35,735 bases of DNA from an uncultured Erysipelotrichaceae bacterium (GTDB lineage: Bacteria; Bacillota_I; Bacilli_A; RF39; UBA660): assembly GCA_902789225.1 (NCBI GenBank), contig CADANC010000012.1:1-35735 (forward strand), read 5' to 3'. A model generated the notes under the pieces. That model was given only the letters and a program-made list of their open reading frames with translations. It was not told the DNA's origin and searched no databases. Below, in pieces: positions 17,601 through 25,817 of this stretch. The number at the start of each line of letters is the position of its first letter. The first letter of the stretch is position 1. The position numbers and the translations under genes were made by a program.

Positions 17601-20231
17601 ATGCATAAATACGTATATATGTTTAGCGAAGGAAACGCAGATATGCGTGAACTATTAGGAGGAAAGGGAGCTAATTTAGCTGAAATGACTAATATTGGTT
17701 TACCAGTACCTCAAGGTTTTACAATTTCTACAGAGGCATGTACTCAATACTATGAAGATGGTCGTGAAATTAATAAAGACATCCAAAAACAAATCAATGA
17801 AGCAATTGTAAAAATGGAAGAAATAACTGGTAAGAAATTTGGAGATAAAGAAAATCCATTATTAGTATCAGTTAGATCAGGAGCTAGAGCATCTATGCCT
17901 GGTATGATGGATACAATACTTAATTTAGGATTAAATGAAGATGTTGTAGAAACATTATCAGAAAAAAGCAAAAATCCAAGATGGGCTTGGGATTGCTATA
18001 GAAGATTTATTCAAATGTATTCTGACGTAGTAATGGAAGTTGGAAAGAAATACTTTGAAGAATTAATCGATGAAATGAAAGAGAAAAAAGGTGTAACTCA
18101 AGACGTTGAATTAGATGCTGATGATCTAAAAGAATTAGCAGGACAATTCAAGGCTGAATATAAAGAAAAAATTGGAAAAGATTTCCCAAGTGATCCAAAA
18201 GAACAATTAATGGGAGCTGTTAAAGCAGTATTCCGTTCATGGGATAATCCAAGAGCAAACGTTTATAGAAGAGATAATGATATTCCTTATTCATGGGGAA
18301 CTGCTGTAAACGTACAAGCAATGGCTTTTGGTAATATGGGAGATGACTGTGGAACAGGTGTTGCATTTACACGTGACCCAGCAACAGGAGATAAAGGACT
18401 ATTTGGAGAATTCTTAACTAACGCACAAGGTGAAGATGTTGTTGCAGGTGTTCGTACACCAATGAAGATTGCTGAAATGGAACAAAAATTCCCAGAAGCA
18501 TTCAAAGAATTCAAAAAAGTATGTGAAACTCTAGAATCTCATTATAGAGATATGCAAGATATGGAGTTCACTGTTGAACATGGAAAACTATACATGTTAC
18601 AAACAAGAAATGGTAAGAGAACTGCCAAAGCAGCACTTAAAATTGCATGTGATTTAGTAGATGAAGGAATGCGTACTGAAGAAGAAGCAGTAGCAATGAT
18701 TGATCCTCGTAACTTAGATACATTATTACATCCACAATTTGAAGCAAAAGCACTTAAAGCTGCAACTCCAATTGGTAAAGGATTAGGAGCATCTCCAGGA
18801 GCAGCATGTGGTCAAATAGTATTCTCTGCAGAAGATGCAGAGGCATGGGCTGCAAAGAAGAAAAAAGTAATCTTAGTAAGATTAGAAACTTCACCAGAAG
18901 ATATTACAGGAATGAAAGTAGCACAAGGTATCTTAACTGTACGTGGAGGAATGACTTCACATGCAGCAGTAGTAGCTCGTGGTATGGGTTCTTGCTGTGT
19001 ATCTGGTTGTGGTGACATCAAAATAAATGAAGCTAAGAAAGAATTCACATTAGGAGGAAAAACATTCCATGAAGGAGATGTAATCTCTATTGATGGTTCT
19101 ACTGGAAATATCTACGATGGAGAAATCAAAACAGTTGATGCTACTATCGCAGGAGAATTTGGTAGAGTTATGGAATGGGCTGATAAATATCGTAAATTAG
19201 GAGTTAGAACTAATGCAGATACTCCAAAAGATACAGCAAAAGCTATCGAATTAGGAGCAGAAGGAATCGGACTTTGCCGTACTGAGCATATGTTCTTCGA
19301 TGAAGAAAGAATCTTCAATATTAGAAAAATGATTCTTGCTGATACTACAGAAGAAAGAGAAAAAGCATTATCTAAACTAATTCCATATCAAAAAGGTGAC
19401 TTTAAAGCAATGTACAAAGAATTAAAAGGATTACCAATGACTGTACGTTACTTAGACCCACCACTTCATGAATTCTTACCTAAAGAAGAAGCTGAAATTA
19501 AAGCATTAGCTAAAGATATGAAAGTAACAGAAAAAGAATTAAAAGCTAAATGTGATGAATTACATGAATTCAATCCAATGATGGGACACAGAGGATGCCG
19601 TTTAGCAGTTACATATCCAGAAATAGCTAAGATGCAAACAAGAGCATTAATGGAAGCAGCAATTGAAGTAAAAGAAGAAGATGGATATGATATCGTACCA
19701 GAAATCATGATCCCATTAGTAGGAGAAGTTAAAGAGTTAAAATTTGTTAAAGATATAGTTGTAGAAACAGCAGAAGAAGTTAAGAAAGAAAAGAAATCAG
19801 ATATGAATTATCATATCGGTACTATGATTGAAATTCCAAGAGCTGCTTTAACTGCAGATGAAATAGCACAAGAAGCTGAATTCTTCTCATTCGGAACAAA
19901 TGACTTAACTCAAATGACATTTGGATTCTCAAGAGATGATGCTGGTAAATTCTTAGATAGTTATTATGAAAGAAAAATCTATGAATCAGATCCATTTGCT
20001 AAATTAGATCAAAAAGGAGTAGGTAAACTAGTTAAGATGGCTGCAGAAGCAGGAAGAAAAACTAGAAAAGATATTAAATTAGGAATCTGTGGTGAACACG
20101 GAGGAGATCCATCTTCAGTTGAATTCTGTCATGAAGTAGGATTAAATTATGTATCTTGCTCACCATTTAGAGTACCTATTGCTAGACTAGCTGCTGCACA
20201 GGCTGCCATCAAAGAAAAAGCAAGTAAATAA
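17601..20231 (+). CDS. ppdK: Pyruvate, phosphate dikinase
   Basis: PPDK interconverts pyruvate, ATP and Pi with PEP, AMP and PPi; in anaerobes it serves PPi-linked glycolysis. The 876 residues cover three parts: the ATP-grasp domain (LLGGKGANLAEMTNIGLPVP; SVRSGARASMPGMMDTILNL), the swivelling phosphohistidine domain with His454 in GGMTSHAAVVARGMG, and the PEP-binding TIM barrel with Cys830 in GICGEHGGDP. These match His455 and Cys831 of the Clostridium symbiosum enzyme. The C-terminus is CSPFRVPIARLAAAQAAIK. It is monocistronic, with AAGGAGGT eight bases from the ATG and a strong terminator. No PPDK regulatory protein gene is adjacent. Short copies of its 3' end seem to recur downstream at 25018-25080 and 25736-25768. 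Confidence 0.97.
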   Translation: MHKYVYMFSEGNADMRELLGGKGANLAEMTNIGLPVPQGFTISTEACTQYYEDGREINKDIQKQINEAIVKMEEITGKKFGDKENPLLVSVRSGARASMPGMMDTILNLGLNEDVVETLSEKSKNPRWAWDCYRRFIQMYSDVVMEVGKKYFEELIDEMKEKKGVTQDVELDADDLKELAGQFKAEYKEKIGKDFPSDPKEQLMGAVKAVFRSWDNPRANVYRRDNDIPYSWGTAVNVQAMAFGNMGDDCGTGVAFTRDPATGDKGLFGEFLTNAQGEDVVAGVRTPMKIAEMEQKFPEAFKEFKKVCETLESHYRDMQDMEFTVEHGKLYMLQTRNGKRTAKAALKIACDLVDEGMRTEEEAVAMIDPRNLDTLLHPQFEAKALKAATPIGKGLGASPGAACGQIVFSAEDAEAWAAKKKKVILVRLETSPEDITGMKVAQGILTVRGGMTSHAAVVARGMGSCCVSGCGDIKINEAKKEFTLGGKTFHEGDVISIDGSTGNIYDGEIKTVDATIAGEFGRVMEWADKYRKLGVRTNADTPKDTAKAIELGAEGIGLCRTEHMFFDEERIFNIRKMILADTTEEREKALSKLIPYQKGDFKAMYKELKGLPMTVRYLDPPLHEFLPKEEAEIKALAKDMKVTEKELKAKCDELHEFNPMMGHRGCRLAVTYPEIAKMQTRALMEAAIEVKEEDGYDIVPEIMIPLVGEVKELKFVKDIVVETAEEVKKEKKSDMNYHIGTMIEIPRAALTADEIAQEAEFFSFGTNDLTQMTFGFSRDDAGKFLDSYYERKIYESDPFAKLDQKGVGKLVKMAAEAGRKTRKDIKLGICGEHGGDPSSVEFCHEVGLNYVSCSPFRVPIARLAAAQAAIKEKASK

Positions 20232-20234
20232 TAA

Positions 20235-20263
20235 AAAAAAGACTAGAATTTCTAGTCTTTTTT
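20235..20263 (+). terminator. ppdK terminator (GACTAGA stem)
   Basis: AAAAAAGACTAGA pairs with TCTAGTCTTTTTT around a 3-nt loop. The core GACTAGA/TCTAGTC stem is repeated at 25101-25121 and 25779-25796. Confidence 0.88.
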
Positions 20264-20266
20264 GTG

Positions 20267-20280
20267 TTACAAAACTGTAA
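20267..20280 (+). promoter_or_regulatory. BceR-type operator box upstream of the regulator gene
   Basis: TTACA-AAAC-TGTAA fits the TNACA-N4-TGTAA box described for BceR-like regulators. It ends 23 bases before the -10, just upstream of where the -35 would be, a typical activator position. A second copy is at 21985-21998. Confidence 0.65.
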
Positions 20281-20300
20281 TGTTAGAATAATTATATAAA

Positions 20301-20309
20301 TGATATAAT
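20301..20309 (+). promoter_or_regulatory. Extended -10 promoter of the Bce module
   Basis: TG-A-TATAAT with no consensus -35, which fits a promoter helped by the adjacent BceR-type box. The predicted start at about 20316 coincides with AGGTG (20316-20320), giving a ~12-base leader. Confidence 0.65.
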
Positions 20310-20327
20310 GTATTTAGGTGATTTTCT

Positions 20328-20990
20328 ATGAAAAAAATAATGATAGTAGAAGATGATAAGACAATTGCAGAAGAATTATTATTTCTTTTAAATAATTCTA
20401 ATTTTGAAGGAATCATATTAAAAGATTTTGCAAATTCTAAGCAAGAAGTACTAGAGGCTCATCCTGATTTAATACTATTAGACATTAACATTCCTTATCT
20501 TAATGGAGAAATCTTATTAAAAGAAATTAGAAAAGAATCTAACATTCCTGTCATAATGGTTACTAGTAAAGAAAGCGAAGCAGATGAAGTAATTTCTTAT
20601 TCTTATGGTGCAGATGACTATGTTACTAAGCCTTATAATCCCACAATTCTTTTATTAAAAATTAATGCATTACTTAAAAGATGTAAAAGTAATAAAAGTA
20701 TAATTACCTATAAAGATATTGCTTTTGATCTAGGAAGGGGTATTGTTAAAAGAGATAATAAAGAGATCATTTTAACAAAAAATGAAATAATTATATTTCA
20801 TTTATTACTAAGTAATAAAGACAGAATTGTTACGAAGGATGAGTTAATGACTGACCTTTGGAATAATGATGAATACATTAATGAAAATGCTCTAACAGTT
20901 AATATTAGTAGATTAAGATCTAAATTATCTGATTTAGGTTATGAAGATATTATAGAAACAAGAAAAGGAATAGGATATAGAATAGTATGA
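20328..20990 (+). CDS. OmpR-family response regulator, BceR type
   Basis: This is the DNA-binding response regulator of the antimicrobial-peptide module. The receiver domain (1-~118) has the acidic pair Asp9/Asp10, phosphoacceptor Asp52 in ILLDINIP, and the switch lysine in YVTKPYNP. The OmpR/PhoB winged helix (~125-220) ends in the usual NISRLRSKL and ETRKGIGYRIV. The 220-residue length is normal. Its stop overlaps the kinase ATG (ATGA), so the pair is translationally coupled. A TTACA-N4-TGTAA box lies upstream of its own promoter and another upstream of the ABC genes, suggesting autoregulation and control of the transporter. Confidence 0.93.
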   Translation: MKKIMIVEDDKTIAEELLFLLNNSNFEGIILKDFANSKQEVLEAHPDLILLDINIPYLNGEILLKEIRKESNIPVIMVTSKESEADEVISYSYGADDYVTKPYNPTILLLKINALLKRCKSNKSIITYKDIAFDLGRGIVKRDNKEIILTKNEIIIFHLLLSNKDRIVTKDELMTDLWNNDEYINENALTVNISRLRSKLSDLGYEDIIETRKGIGYRIV

Positions 20991-22003
20991 AATATAGAGA
21001 GTATTTAAAAGACAATTTAATTGGTATTATCATATATTTAAGTACAATTATATTAATTGTTCTTATTCTCAATGCTTTTAAAATGCCTATATTTGTATCA
21101 ATGATATGTTTCTTTCTGTTAACTGTTTGTGGTATATCAATCATTACAATCAGTTATATAAAGAAAAACTCATTTTACAAAAACTATCTTTCTAATTTAG
21201 ATAAATTATCCAAAAAATACTTAATATTGGAAACAATAACTGAACCTGATACATATGAAGAAAAGATACTTGTTAACTCTTTATATGAAATTAATAAATC
21301 TATGATTGAAAATATTAATGAATATCAAAGAAATATTAATGAGTTTAAAGAGTTTGTTGAATTATGGATTCATGAAGTGAAGATTCCAATCGCTAGTATG
21401 GTATTAAAATGCCATAACAATAAAGAAAAATATGATAAGTCAATCCTTAGTTTAATTAGAAGGCTAGATAATCAAATAGATGAAGTCTTATATTATGTGA
21501 GAAGTGAAAATACGGAAAAAGATTTTGCAATCACAGAAGTATCTTTAAAAGAGGTAATAAGAAATGTTGGCTTAAAGAATAAAGATGATTTACTTGAAAA
21601 TAACATAGATTTTATTACTGATCTAAAAAATATAAAAATATGTACTGACAAAAAATGGTTAGAATTTATTATTAATCAAATTATAAATAATAGTATTAAA
21701 TATAAAAAAGATAAAGATTCTTATATTAAGATTTGTACTACTGAGTATGATGAAAAGACAGTTTTAGAAATCTATGATAACGGTATAGGAATTCCTTCTA
21801 AAGATTTAAAAAGAGTATTTGATAAGTCTTTTACTGGGACAAATGGAAGAGAAAAAGTTAAGTCTACTGGTATGGGGTTATATATTGTTAAAAAGTTATG
21901 TGATAAACTTGGACATAATATTTTAATAGAAAGTAAAGAAAAAGAATATACTAAACTAATATTAGAATTTGGTAAAAATGAGTATTACAAAATTGTAAGA
22001 TAA
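20987..22003 (+). CDS. Intramembrane-sensing histidine kinase, BceS type
   Basis: The 338-residue protein has two N-terminal membrane helices (about 10-30 and 34-56) separated by only a few residues and no extracellular sensor. This is the hallmark of Bce-type kinases, which receive their signal from the ABC permease. The phosphoacceptor is His129 in ELWIHEVKIP, the HExxxP form. ATP-site boxes follow: NNSIKYK (N), DNGIGIP (G1), FTGTNGR, and STGMGLYIVKKL (G2). It overlaps the regulator by four bases. The last codons contain the second BceR-type box, so sequence constraint there may be partly regulatory. Confidence 0.93.
   Translation: MKYREYLKDNLIGIIIYLSTIILIVLILNAFKMPIFVSMICFFLLTVCGISIITISYIKKNSFYKNYLSNLDKLSKKYLILETITEPDTYEEKILVNSLYEINKSMIENINEYQRNINEFKEFVELWIHEVKIPIASMVLKCHNNKEKYDKSILSLIRRLDNQIDEVLYYVRSENTEKDFAITEVSLKEVIRNVGLKNKDDLLENNIDFITDLKNIKICTDKKWLEFIINQIINNSIKYKKDKDSYIKICTTEYDEKTVLEIYDNGIGIPSKDLKRVFDKSFTGTNGREKVKSTGMGLYIVKKLCDKLGHNILIESKEKEYTKLILEFGKNEYYKIVR
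21985..21998 (+). promoter_or_regulatory. Second BceR-type box, in the 3' end of the kinase gene
   Basis: TTACA-AAAT-TGTAA shares both arms with the box at 20267 and lies 73 bases before the ABC ATPase start. A weak -10 candidate, TAAAAT (22043-22048), follows. Its position suggests separate induction of the transporter genes. Confidence 0.55.
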
Positions 22004-22024
22004 TGTAATATTAGAAAAAAGACA

Positions 22025-22040
22025 AAAAGAATCTTCTTTT
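22025..22040 (+). terminator. Weak hairpin between kinase and ABC genes
   Basis: AAAAGA (22025-22030) and TCTTTT (22035-22040) form a 6-bp A/T-rich stem with a 4-nt loop. It may attenuate read-through from the two-component genes, which would separate their expression from the transporter. Confidence 0.3.
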
Positions 22041-22071
22041 AATAAAATGGTATTAGAAAAGGAGAAAGAAT

Positions 22072-22839
22072 ATGGAAAAAATATTAAAAGTTAAAAACGT
22101 AGAAAAGTACTATGGTACTAAAACTAACTTAACAAAAGCAATTAACGATATTTCATTTGAAGTAGAGAAGGGTGAATTCGTTGCTATCATGGGAGCAAGT
22201 GGATCGGGAAAAACCACATTACTGAATTGTATATCTACCATTGATAAAGTAACTGCAGGTGAAATATATGTAGATGGAGAGAATATTACGAAATTAAAAG
22301 GTAATAAATTGAATAAGTTTAGAAGAGATAAATTAGGTTTTATATTTCAAGACTTTAATTTATTAGATACGTTAACAGGATATGAAAATATATCATTATC
22401 TTTAGCAATCCAAAATGTTCCTTATCATGAACAAAAGGAAAGGATAGAAGACATAGCTTCTAAATTAAATATCTCTAAGATTTTAAATAAATATCCTTAT
22501 CAAATGAGTGGGGGAGAAAAACAAAGAATTGCTTCAGCACGAGCTATTATTACGAATCCTAGTTTAGTTCTTGCGGATGAACCTACTGGAGCATTAGATT
22601 CTAAATCTTCCAAACAATTACTTAATAGTTTCGAATACTTAAATAAAGATTTAAATTCAACAATACTCATGGTTACTCATGATGCATTTACTGCAAGTTA
22701 TGCTACTCGTGTAATATTTATAAAAGATGGTAAGATTTTTAATGAATTAAATAAAGGAGAACTGTCTCGTAAAGATTTCTTTAATCAAATCATTGATGTT
22801 GTCACTCTACTTGGGGGTGAAATGAACGATGCTTTATAA
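22072..22839 (+). CDS. ABC transporter ATP-binding protein, BceA type
   Basis: This is the ATPase that powers the Bce-type permease. The 255 residues carry Walker A GASGSGKTT (41-49), the Q-loop in FQDFNLLDTL, the signature MSGGEKQR (145-152) and Walker B LVLADEPTGALD with Asp169/Glu170, followed by the switch His in MVTHDAF. The EPTGALDSK ending and the length place it in the MacB/LolD/BceA class. It overlaps the permease gene by 11 bases. Known homologues protect target lipids from bacitracin and other cell-wall-active peptides and tell the kinase about flux. The actual drug cannot be told from sequence. Confidence 0.93.
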   Translation: MEKILKVKNVEKYYGTKTNLTKAINDISFEVEKGEFVAIMGASGSGKTTLLNCISTIDKVTAGEIYVDGENITKLKGNKLNKFRRDKLGFIFQDFNLLDTLTGYENISLSLAIQNVPYHEQKERIEDIASKLNISKILNKYPYQMSGGEKQRIASARAIITNPSLVLADEPTGALDSKSSKQLLNSFEYLNKDLNSTILMVTHDAFTASYATRVIFIKDGKIFNELNKGELSRKDFFNQIIDVVTLLGGEMNDAL

Positions 22840-24811
22840 TTTATCTCTTAAAAATATAAAGAAGAGTTTTAAAGACTATGCAATATACTTTGTAACTTTA
22901 ATTCTAGGAGTTTGTATATTCTATTTATTTAATTCAATGGATTCACAAACTGCTATCTTAGAAGTTACTTCAAGACAAAGTGAAATGATTGATTTACTAG
23001 AACGAATATTATCTTATATATCAGTATTTGTATCATTCATATTAGGATTTTTAATTATATATGCCTCTAGATTTTTAATTAAGAAAAGAAATAAAGAATT
23101 TGGTGTCTATATGACTCTAGGAATGTCCAAGAGGAAAATATCTTTACTGCTTTTGATTGAAACATTTATTATTGGTTTAATATCACTTGCTTTCGGTTTA
23201 TTATTAGGAATCGTATTATCACAAATAACCAGTATTTTTGTTGCTAATTTATTTGAAGCTAATATGTCAAAATTCACTTTCAATTTTTCCAAAACTGCAT
23301 TATTTAAGACAATATTATATTTTGGTATTATTTATTTTATTGTTATGATATTTAATACTATCATAATAAATAAAAACAAATTGATAGACTTATTACAAGC
23401 TAGCAAGAAACAAGAAAAGATTCGAATAAAGAGTTCTATGATAAGTGTTATTCTATTTTTTATTTCAGTTTTAATGTTAGGATCAGCTTACTACATGGTT
23501 ACCGCTGGTGTGAATGATTTACTAAAATATGATGTGAGTATTCTTTTAGTACCTATTTTATTGGGGACAATTGGAACAATATTATTCTTTTATTCAGTAG
23601 CGGGTATGAGTTTAAAGATAATTTCTAAATGTCATAATTTGTATTCAAAAAAATTAAATACCTTTGTGTTTAAACAAATCAACAGTAAGATTAATACAAT
23701 GGTAATATCTATTTCTATCATTTGTTTAATGTTATTTTTCACACTATGTTTATTAACAAGTGCATTTACCATTAAGGATTATTTTAATAATTCAATTAAT
23801 ACTTATGCTCCGGTAGATTATCAGATTATTAGTATCAATCAAAATATAAGAGTTACTGAATTCTTAGAAGATACATTTGTAAAAGAAAATACAAAAGATA
23901 ATTTAATAGTTTCTGAATATTATGATGAGAATTTTGATTATGCTAAATCATTGGGTAAAGTATATGAACAGATTAAACAAGAATATTCATACATTCAGTT
24001 TGATTCCCCTGTATTGATTATGAGTGAGGCAGATTACAATAAACTAGCCAGACTATTAAAGATTGATACAGTATCTATTCAAGATGATGAATACGCAATT
24101 GTTTCTAATTATAATACTGATATTTATGAATCAGTACTTAAAAGTAATAGTACGATGATAATATTTAATCACGAATTAAAACCATATAAAAAATTAATAA
24201 ATGGTTTTGTTAATATTTCAGGTAATCCAGCTAATTTGGGATTCTTTGTAGTAAGTGACCAAATTATTGAAAAAGATCATTTAAAATATGAAATTCTTTC
24301 GGGAAACTATAATTCAAAAGATCAAAGAATAATTGATAAATTAGAAGAAAAAGTAAAAAAATTTCATACTGAAGAGACTCTAATAAAAGATACCAGATAT
24401 GAAATTGAAATAAGTGCTGCAGGATTAACGGCTATAATTACATTCATTGGTTTATATTTAGGAATCATTTTTTTGATATCATCATCAGCTATACTTGCTT
24501 TAAAAGAATTATCTGATTGTATAGATGATAAGAAGAAATATAAAATATTAAGACAAATAGGTGCAGATGAAAAAGAGATTAACAAAGCACTATTTATGCA
24601 AACTTTTATATTCTTTATGATGCCTTTATCTATCGCTGTAATTCATACAATATTTGGATTAAAGTTTTGTGAATGGATATTAAAATCTTTAGGAATTACT
24701 AGTATATTAAATGGATCTTATATGACTTTTATATTTTTGATTTTGATTTATGGAATATATTTCATAATCACATATTTATGTAGTAAAAATATTATTAGAG
24801 AAAGAATATAA
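22829..24811 (+). CDS. ABC transporter permease, BceB type
   Basis: The 660-residue protein has ten predicted membrane helices: one at ~18-36, three between 60 and 180, three between ~203 and 312, then a ~210-residue extracellular domain (about 313-525) and three C-terminal helices. This layout, with the large domain between helices 7 and 8, defines the Bce/Vbd permease family. FtsX-like cytoplasmic motifs are visible (KKRNKEFGVYMTLGMSKRKI; KKYKILRQIGADEKEI). It is encoded with the ATPase by overlap. The extracellular domain is the part that normally decides which peptide antibiotic is sensed, and it varies strongly between family members. Confidence 0.92.
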   Translation: MLYNLSLKNIKKSFKDYAIYFVTLILGVCIFYLFNSMDSQTAILEVTSRQSEMIDLLERILSYISVFVSFILGFLIIYASRFLIKKRNKEFGVYMTLGMSKRKISLLLLIETFIIGLISLAFGLLLGIVLSQITSIFVANLFEANMSKFTFNFSKTALFKTILYFGIIYFIVMIFNTIIINKNKLIDLLQASKKQEKIRIKSSMISVILFFISVLMLGSAYYMVTAGVNDLLKYDVSILLVPILLGTIGTILFFYSVAGMSLKIISKCHNLYSKKLNTFVFKQINSKINTMVISISIICLMLFFTLCLLTSAFTIKDYFNNSINTYAPVDYQIISINQNIRVTEFLEDTFVKENTKDNLIVSEYYDENFDYAKSLGKVYEQIKQEYSYIQFDSPVLIMSEADYNKLARLLKIDTVSIQDDEYAIVSNYNTDIYESVLKSNSTMIIFNHELKPYKKLINGFVNISGNPANLGFFVVSDQIIEKDHLKYEILSGNYNSKDQRIIDKLEEKVKKFHTEETLIKDTRYEIEISAAGLTAIITFIGLYLGIIFLISSSAILALKELSDCIDDKKKYKILRQIGADEKEINKALFMQTFIFFMMPLSIAVIHTIFGLKFCEWILKSLGITSILNGSYMTFIFLILIYGIYFIITYLCSKNIIRERI

Positions 24812-24838
24812 TATTCAATAGATAAAATATGATTTGCT

Positions 24839-24866
24839 TAAGCATGGTAGTAATGCTTATTGTATT
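24839..24866 (+). terminator. Probable weak terminator of the Bce module
   Basis: TAAGCAT (24839-24845) pairs with ATGCTTA (24853-24859) around a 7-nt loop and is followed by a T-rich but interrupted tail. Confidence 0.4.
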
Positions 24867-25017
24867 TAAATTGTAACCCCCCTGTAACTGCAGTATCTAA
24901 AACAAGAGATTGTTTATATAATTAATTAGCCTAAAAAATAAAATAATATAAAAAAGAAATATATATTTAATTCCAATTTTTTAAAAGATTTTTGTGTTAT
25001 ATGATCTAATTTAACTC

Positions 25018-25080
25018 TTTAGCTATAACCCCTCTATGCAAATGGCGGTTCAAGCTGCAATCAAAGCAAGAAAAAATTAG
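25018..25080 (+). pseudogene. Decayed ppdK 3'-end fragment B
   Basis: A short frame ending in QAAIKARKN and a stop resembles the end of ppdK, QAAIKEKASK. The five QAAIK codons differ from those of ppdK only at third positions. A Phe lies at the same distance upstream (11 codons before the Gln) as in ppdK, but residues between are mostly not conserved and the frame is closed by a TAA just upstream. A terminator with the ppdK stem follows 20 bases after the stop. The likeness is short, so this is tentative. Confidence 0.35.
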
Positions 25081-25098
25081 AACGCATAAGGTGAATGT

Positions 25099-25126
25099 AA
25101 GACTAGATGATTAATCTAGTCTTTTT
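25099..25126 (+). terminator. Terminator with ppdK-like GACTAGA stem (copy B)
   Basis: AAGACTAGA (25099-25107) pairs with TCTAGTCTT (25115-25123) around a 7-nt loop, with a T-run. The stem core is identical to the ppdK terminator. An extended -10 element starts two bases later. Confidence 0.8.
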
Positions 25127-25127
25127 A

Positions 25128-25136
25128 TGTTATAAT
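25128..25136 (+). promoter_or_regulatory. Extended -10 promoter of Nudix gene
   Basis: TG-T-TATAAT directly abuts the terminator T-run. The predicted start at about 25143 coincides with the AGGTG ribosome site (25143-25147), leaving a leader of ~11 bases. Confidence 0.65.
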
Positions 25137-25153
25137 TTGTATAGGTGATAATT

Positions 25154-25666
25154 ATGGAAAAAATAATAACAAACGATTATAATTTAAAAGAAGAAGATAT
25201 GACCGAACTTGTAGTAAGAGTAAAAATATTATTAATTAATAGTAATAATGAAATTCTATTAGGTTATTCACATAATGAATATCAATGTCCAGGTGGGCAT
25301 GTTGAAGAAGGTGAAAATCTAATAAGTGCTATTAATCGAGAAGTACAAGAAGAAACAGGTATTGATTTAAATATTAAAGATGCTGAACCATTTGCTTGCT
25401 CAATAGGCTATTATAAGGATTGGCCTGCAGTTGGTAAAAATAGAAAGATTGAAATATATTATTACGAGATTAAGACAGATGAAAGACCGAATCTAGATAA
25501 TACAAAGTATACTGAATCAGAAAAGAATGGTAATTTTGAATTAAGATACATTCCATTAGAAAATGTTGAAAATGAATTTATTAAAAATGCTGAAATCTAT
25601 GAAGATAAACATGGTATAGCAAAAGAAATGCTAAAAGTATTTAAAATATATAAAAATATAAAATAA
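25154..25666 (+). CDS. Nudix hydrolase
   Basis: This Mg-dependent hydrolase of nucleoside-diphosphate-linked substrates has 170 residues with one full Nudix box, starting at Gly48 and ending at Ile70 (GHVEEGENL...REVQEETGI, matching GX5EX7REUXEEXGU). The sequence before it, CPGGHVEEGE, replaces the common LPGG. The substrate cannot be assigned. An in-frame GTG at 25145 lies inside the ribosome site, so the ATG at 25154 is chosen. It is a single-gene unit with its own promoter, placed between two terminators that share the ppdK stem. Confidence 0.9.
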   Translation: MEKIITNDYNLKEEDMTELVVRVKILLINSNNEILLGYSHNEYQCPGGHVEEGENLISAINREVQEETGIDLNIKDAEPFACSIGYYKDWPAVGKNRKIEIYYYEIKTDERPNLDNTKYTESEKNGNFELRYIPLENVENEFIKNAEIYEDKHGIAKEMLKVFKIYKNIK

Positions 25667-25691
25667 TATACAAGTCATTTTAGTTAAATAG

Positions 25692-25705
25692 AACGATATA
25701 TCGTT
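25692..25705. repeat. Perfect 14-bp palindrome
   Basis: AACGATATATCGTT lies between the Nudix stop and ppdK-like fragment C. It has no T-run. It could be an operator or recombination site, or simply chance in A/T-rich DNA. Confidence 0.4.
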
Positions 25706-25735
25706 ACAATAAGTTTTCCGATAGTTTATGATTCA

Positions 25736-25768
25736 CAAGCCGCAATTAAAAGTAAGGGGTCAAAGTAA
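25736..25768 (+). pseudogene. Decayed ppdK 3'-end fragment C
   Basis: The frame ends QAAIKSKGSK then stop, matching 8 of 10 residues of the ppdK C-terminus QAAIKEKASK. In the five QAAIK codons the differences are at third positions. The stop is 10 bases from a GACTAGA-stem terminator; in ppdK the spacing is 9. Further upstream an FPI tripeptide loosely recalls the ppdK VPIAR region, but alignment breaks down. This is the better of the two downstream fragments. Confidence 0.45.
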
Positions 25769-25778
25769 CCAAATAAAG

Positions 25779-25801
25779 GACTAGAGAAATCTAGTCTTTT
25801 T
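25779..25801 (+). terminator. Terminator with ppdK-like GACTAGA stem (copy C)
   Basis: GACTAGA (25779-25785), GAAA loop, TCTAGTC (25790-25796), five T. It shares the stem of the ppdK terminator and of copy B. Confidence 0.82.
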
Positions 25802-25817
25802 CTATTGACAGCGTGAT

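Larger units (their letters stand above)
24812..25127. other. Intergenic region with decayed sequence, no intact gene
   Basis: About 330 bases separate the permease from the Nudix gene. They hold a weak hairpin (24839-24859), a TGTAAC direct repeat at 24872 and 24883 around a run of six C, a lone TATAAT (24917-24922), a very A/T-rich stretch, a ppdK-like 3' fragment (25018-25080) and a terminator followed by the next promoter. No open frame of useful length is present. Confidence 0.6.

Noticed and set aside
18806-19315. Small open frames on both strands inside ppdK
   Set aside because: They are out-of-frame shadows of a highly conserved enzyme, without ribosome sites.
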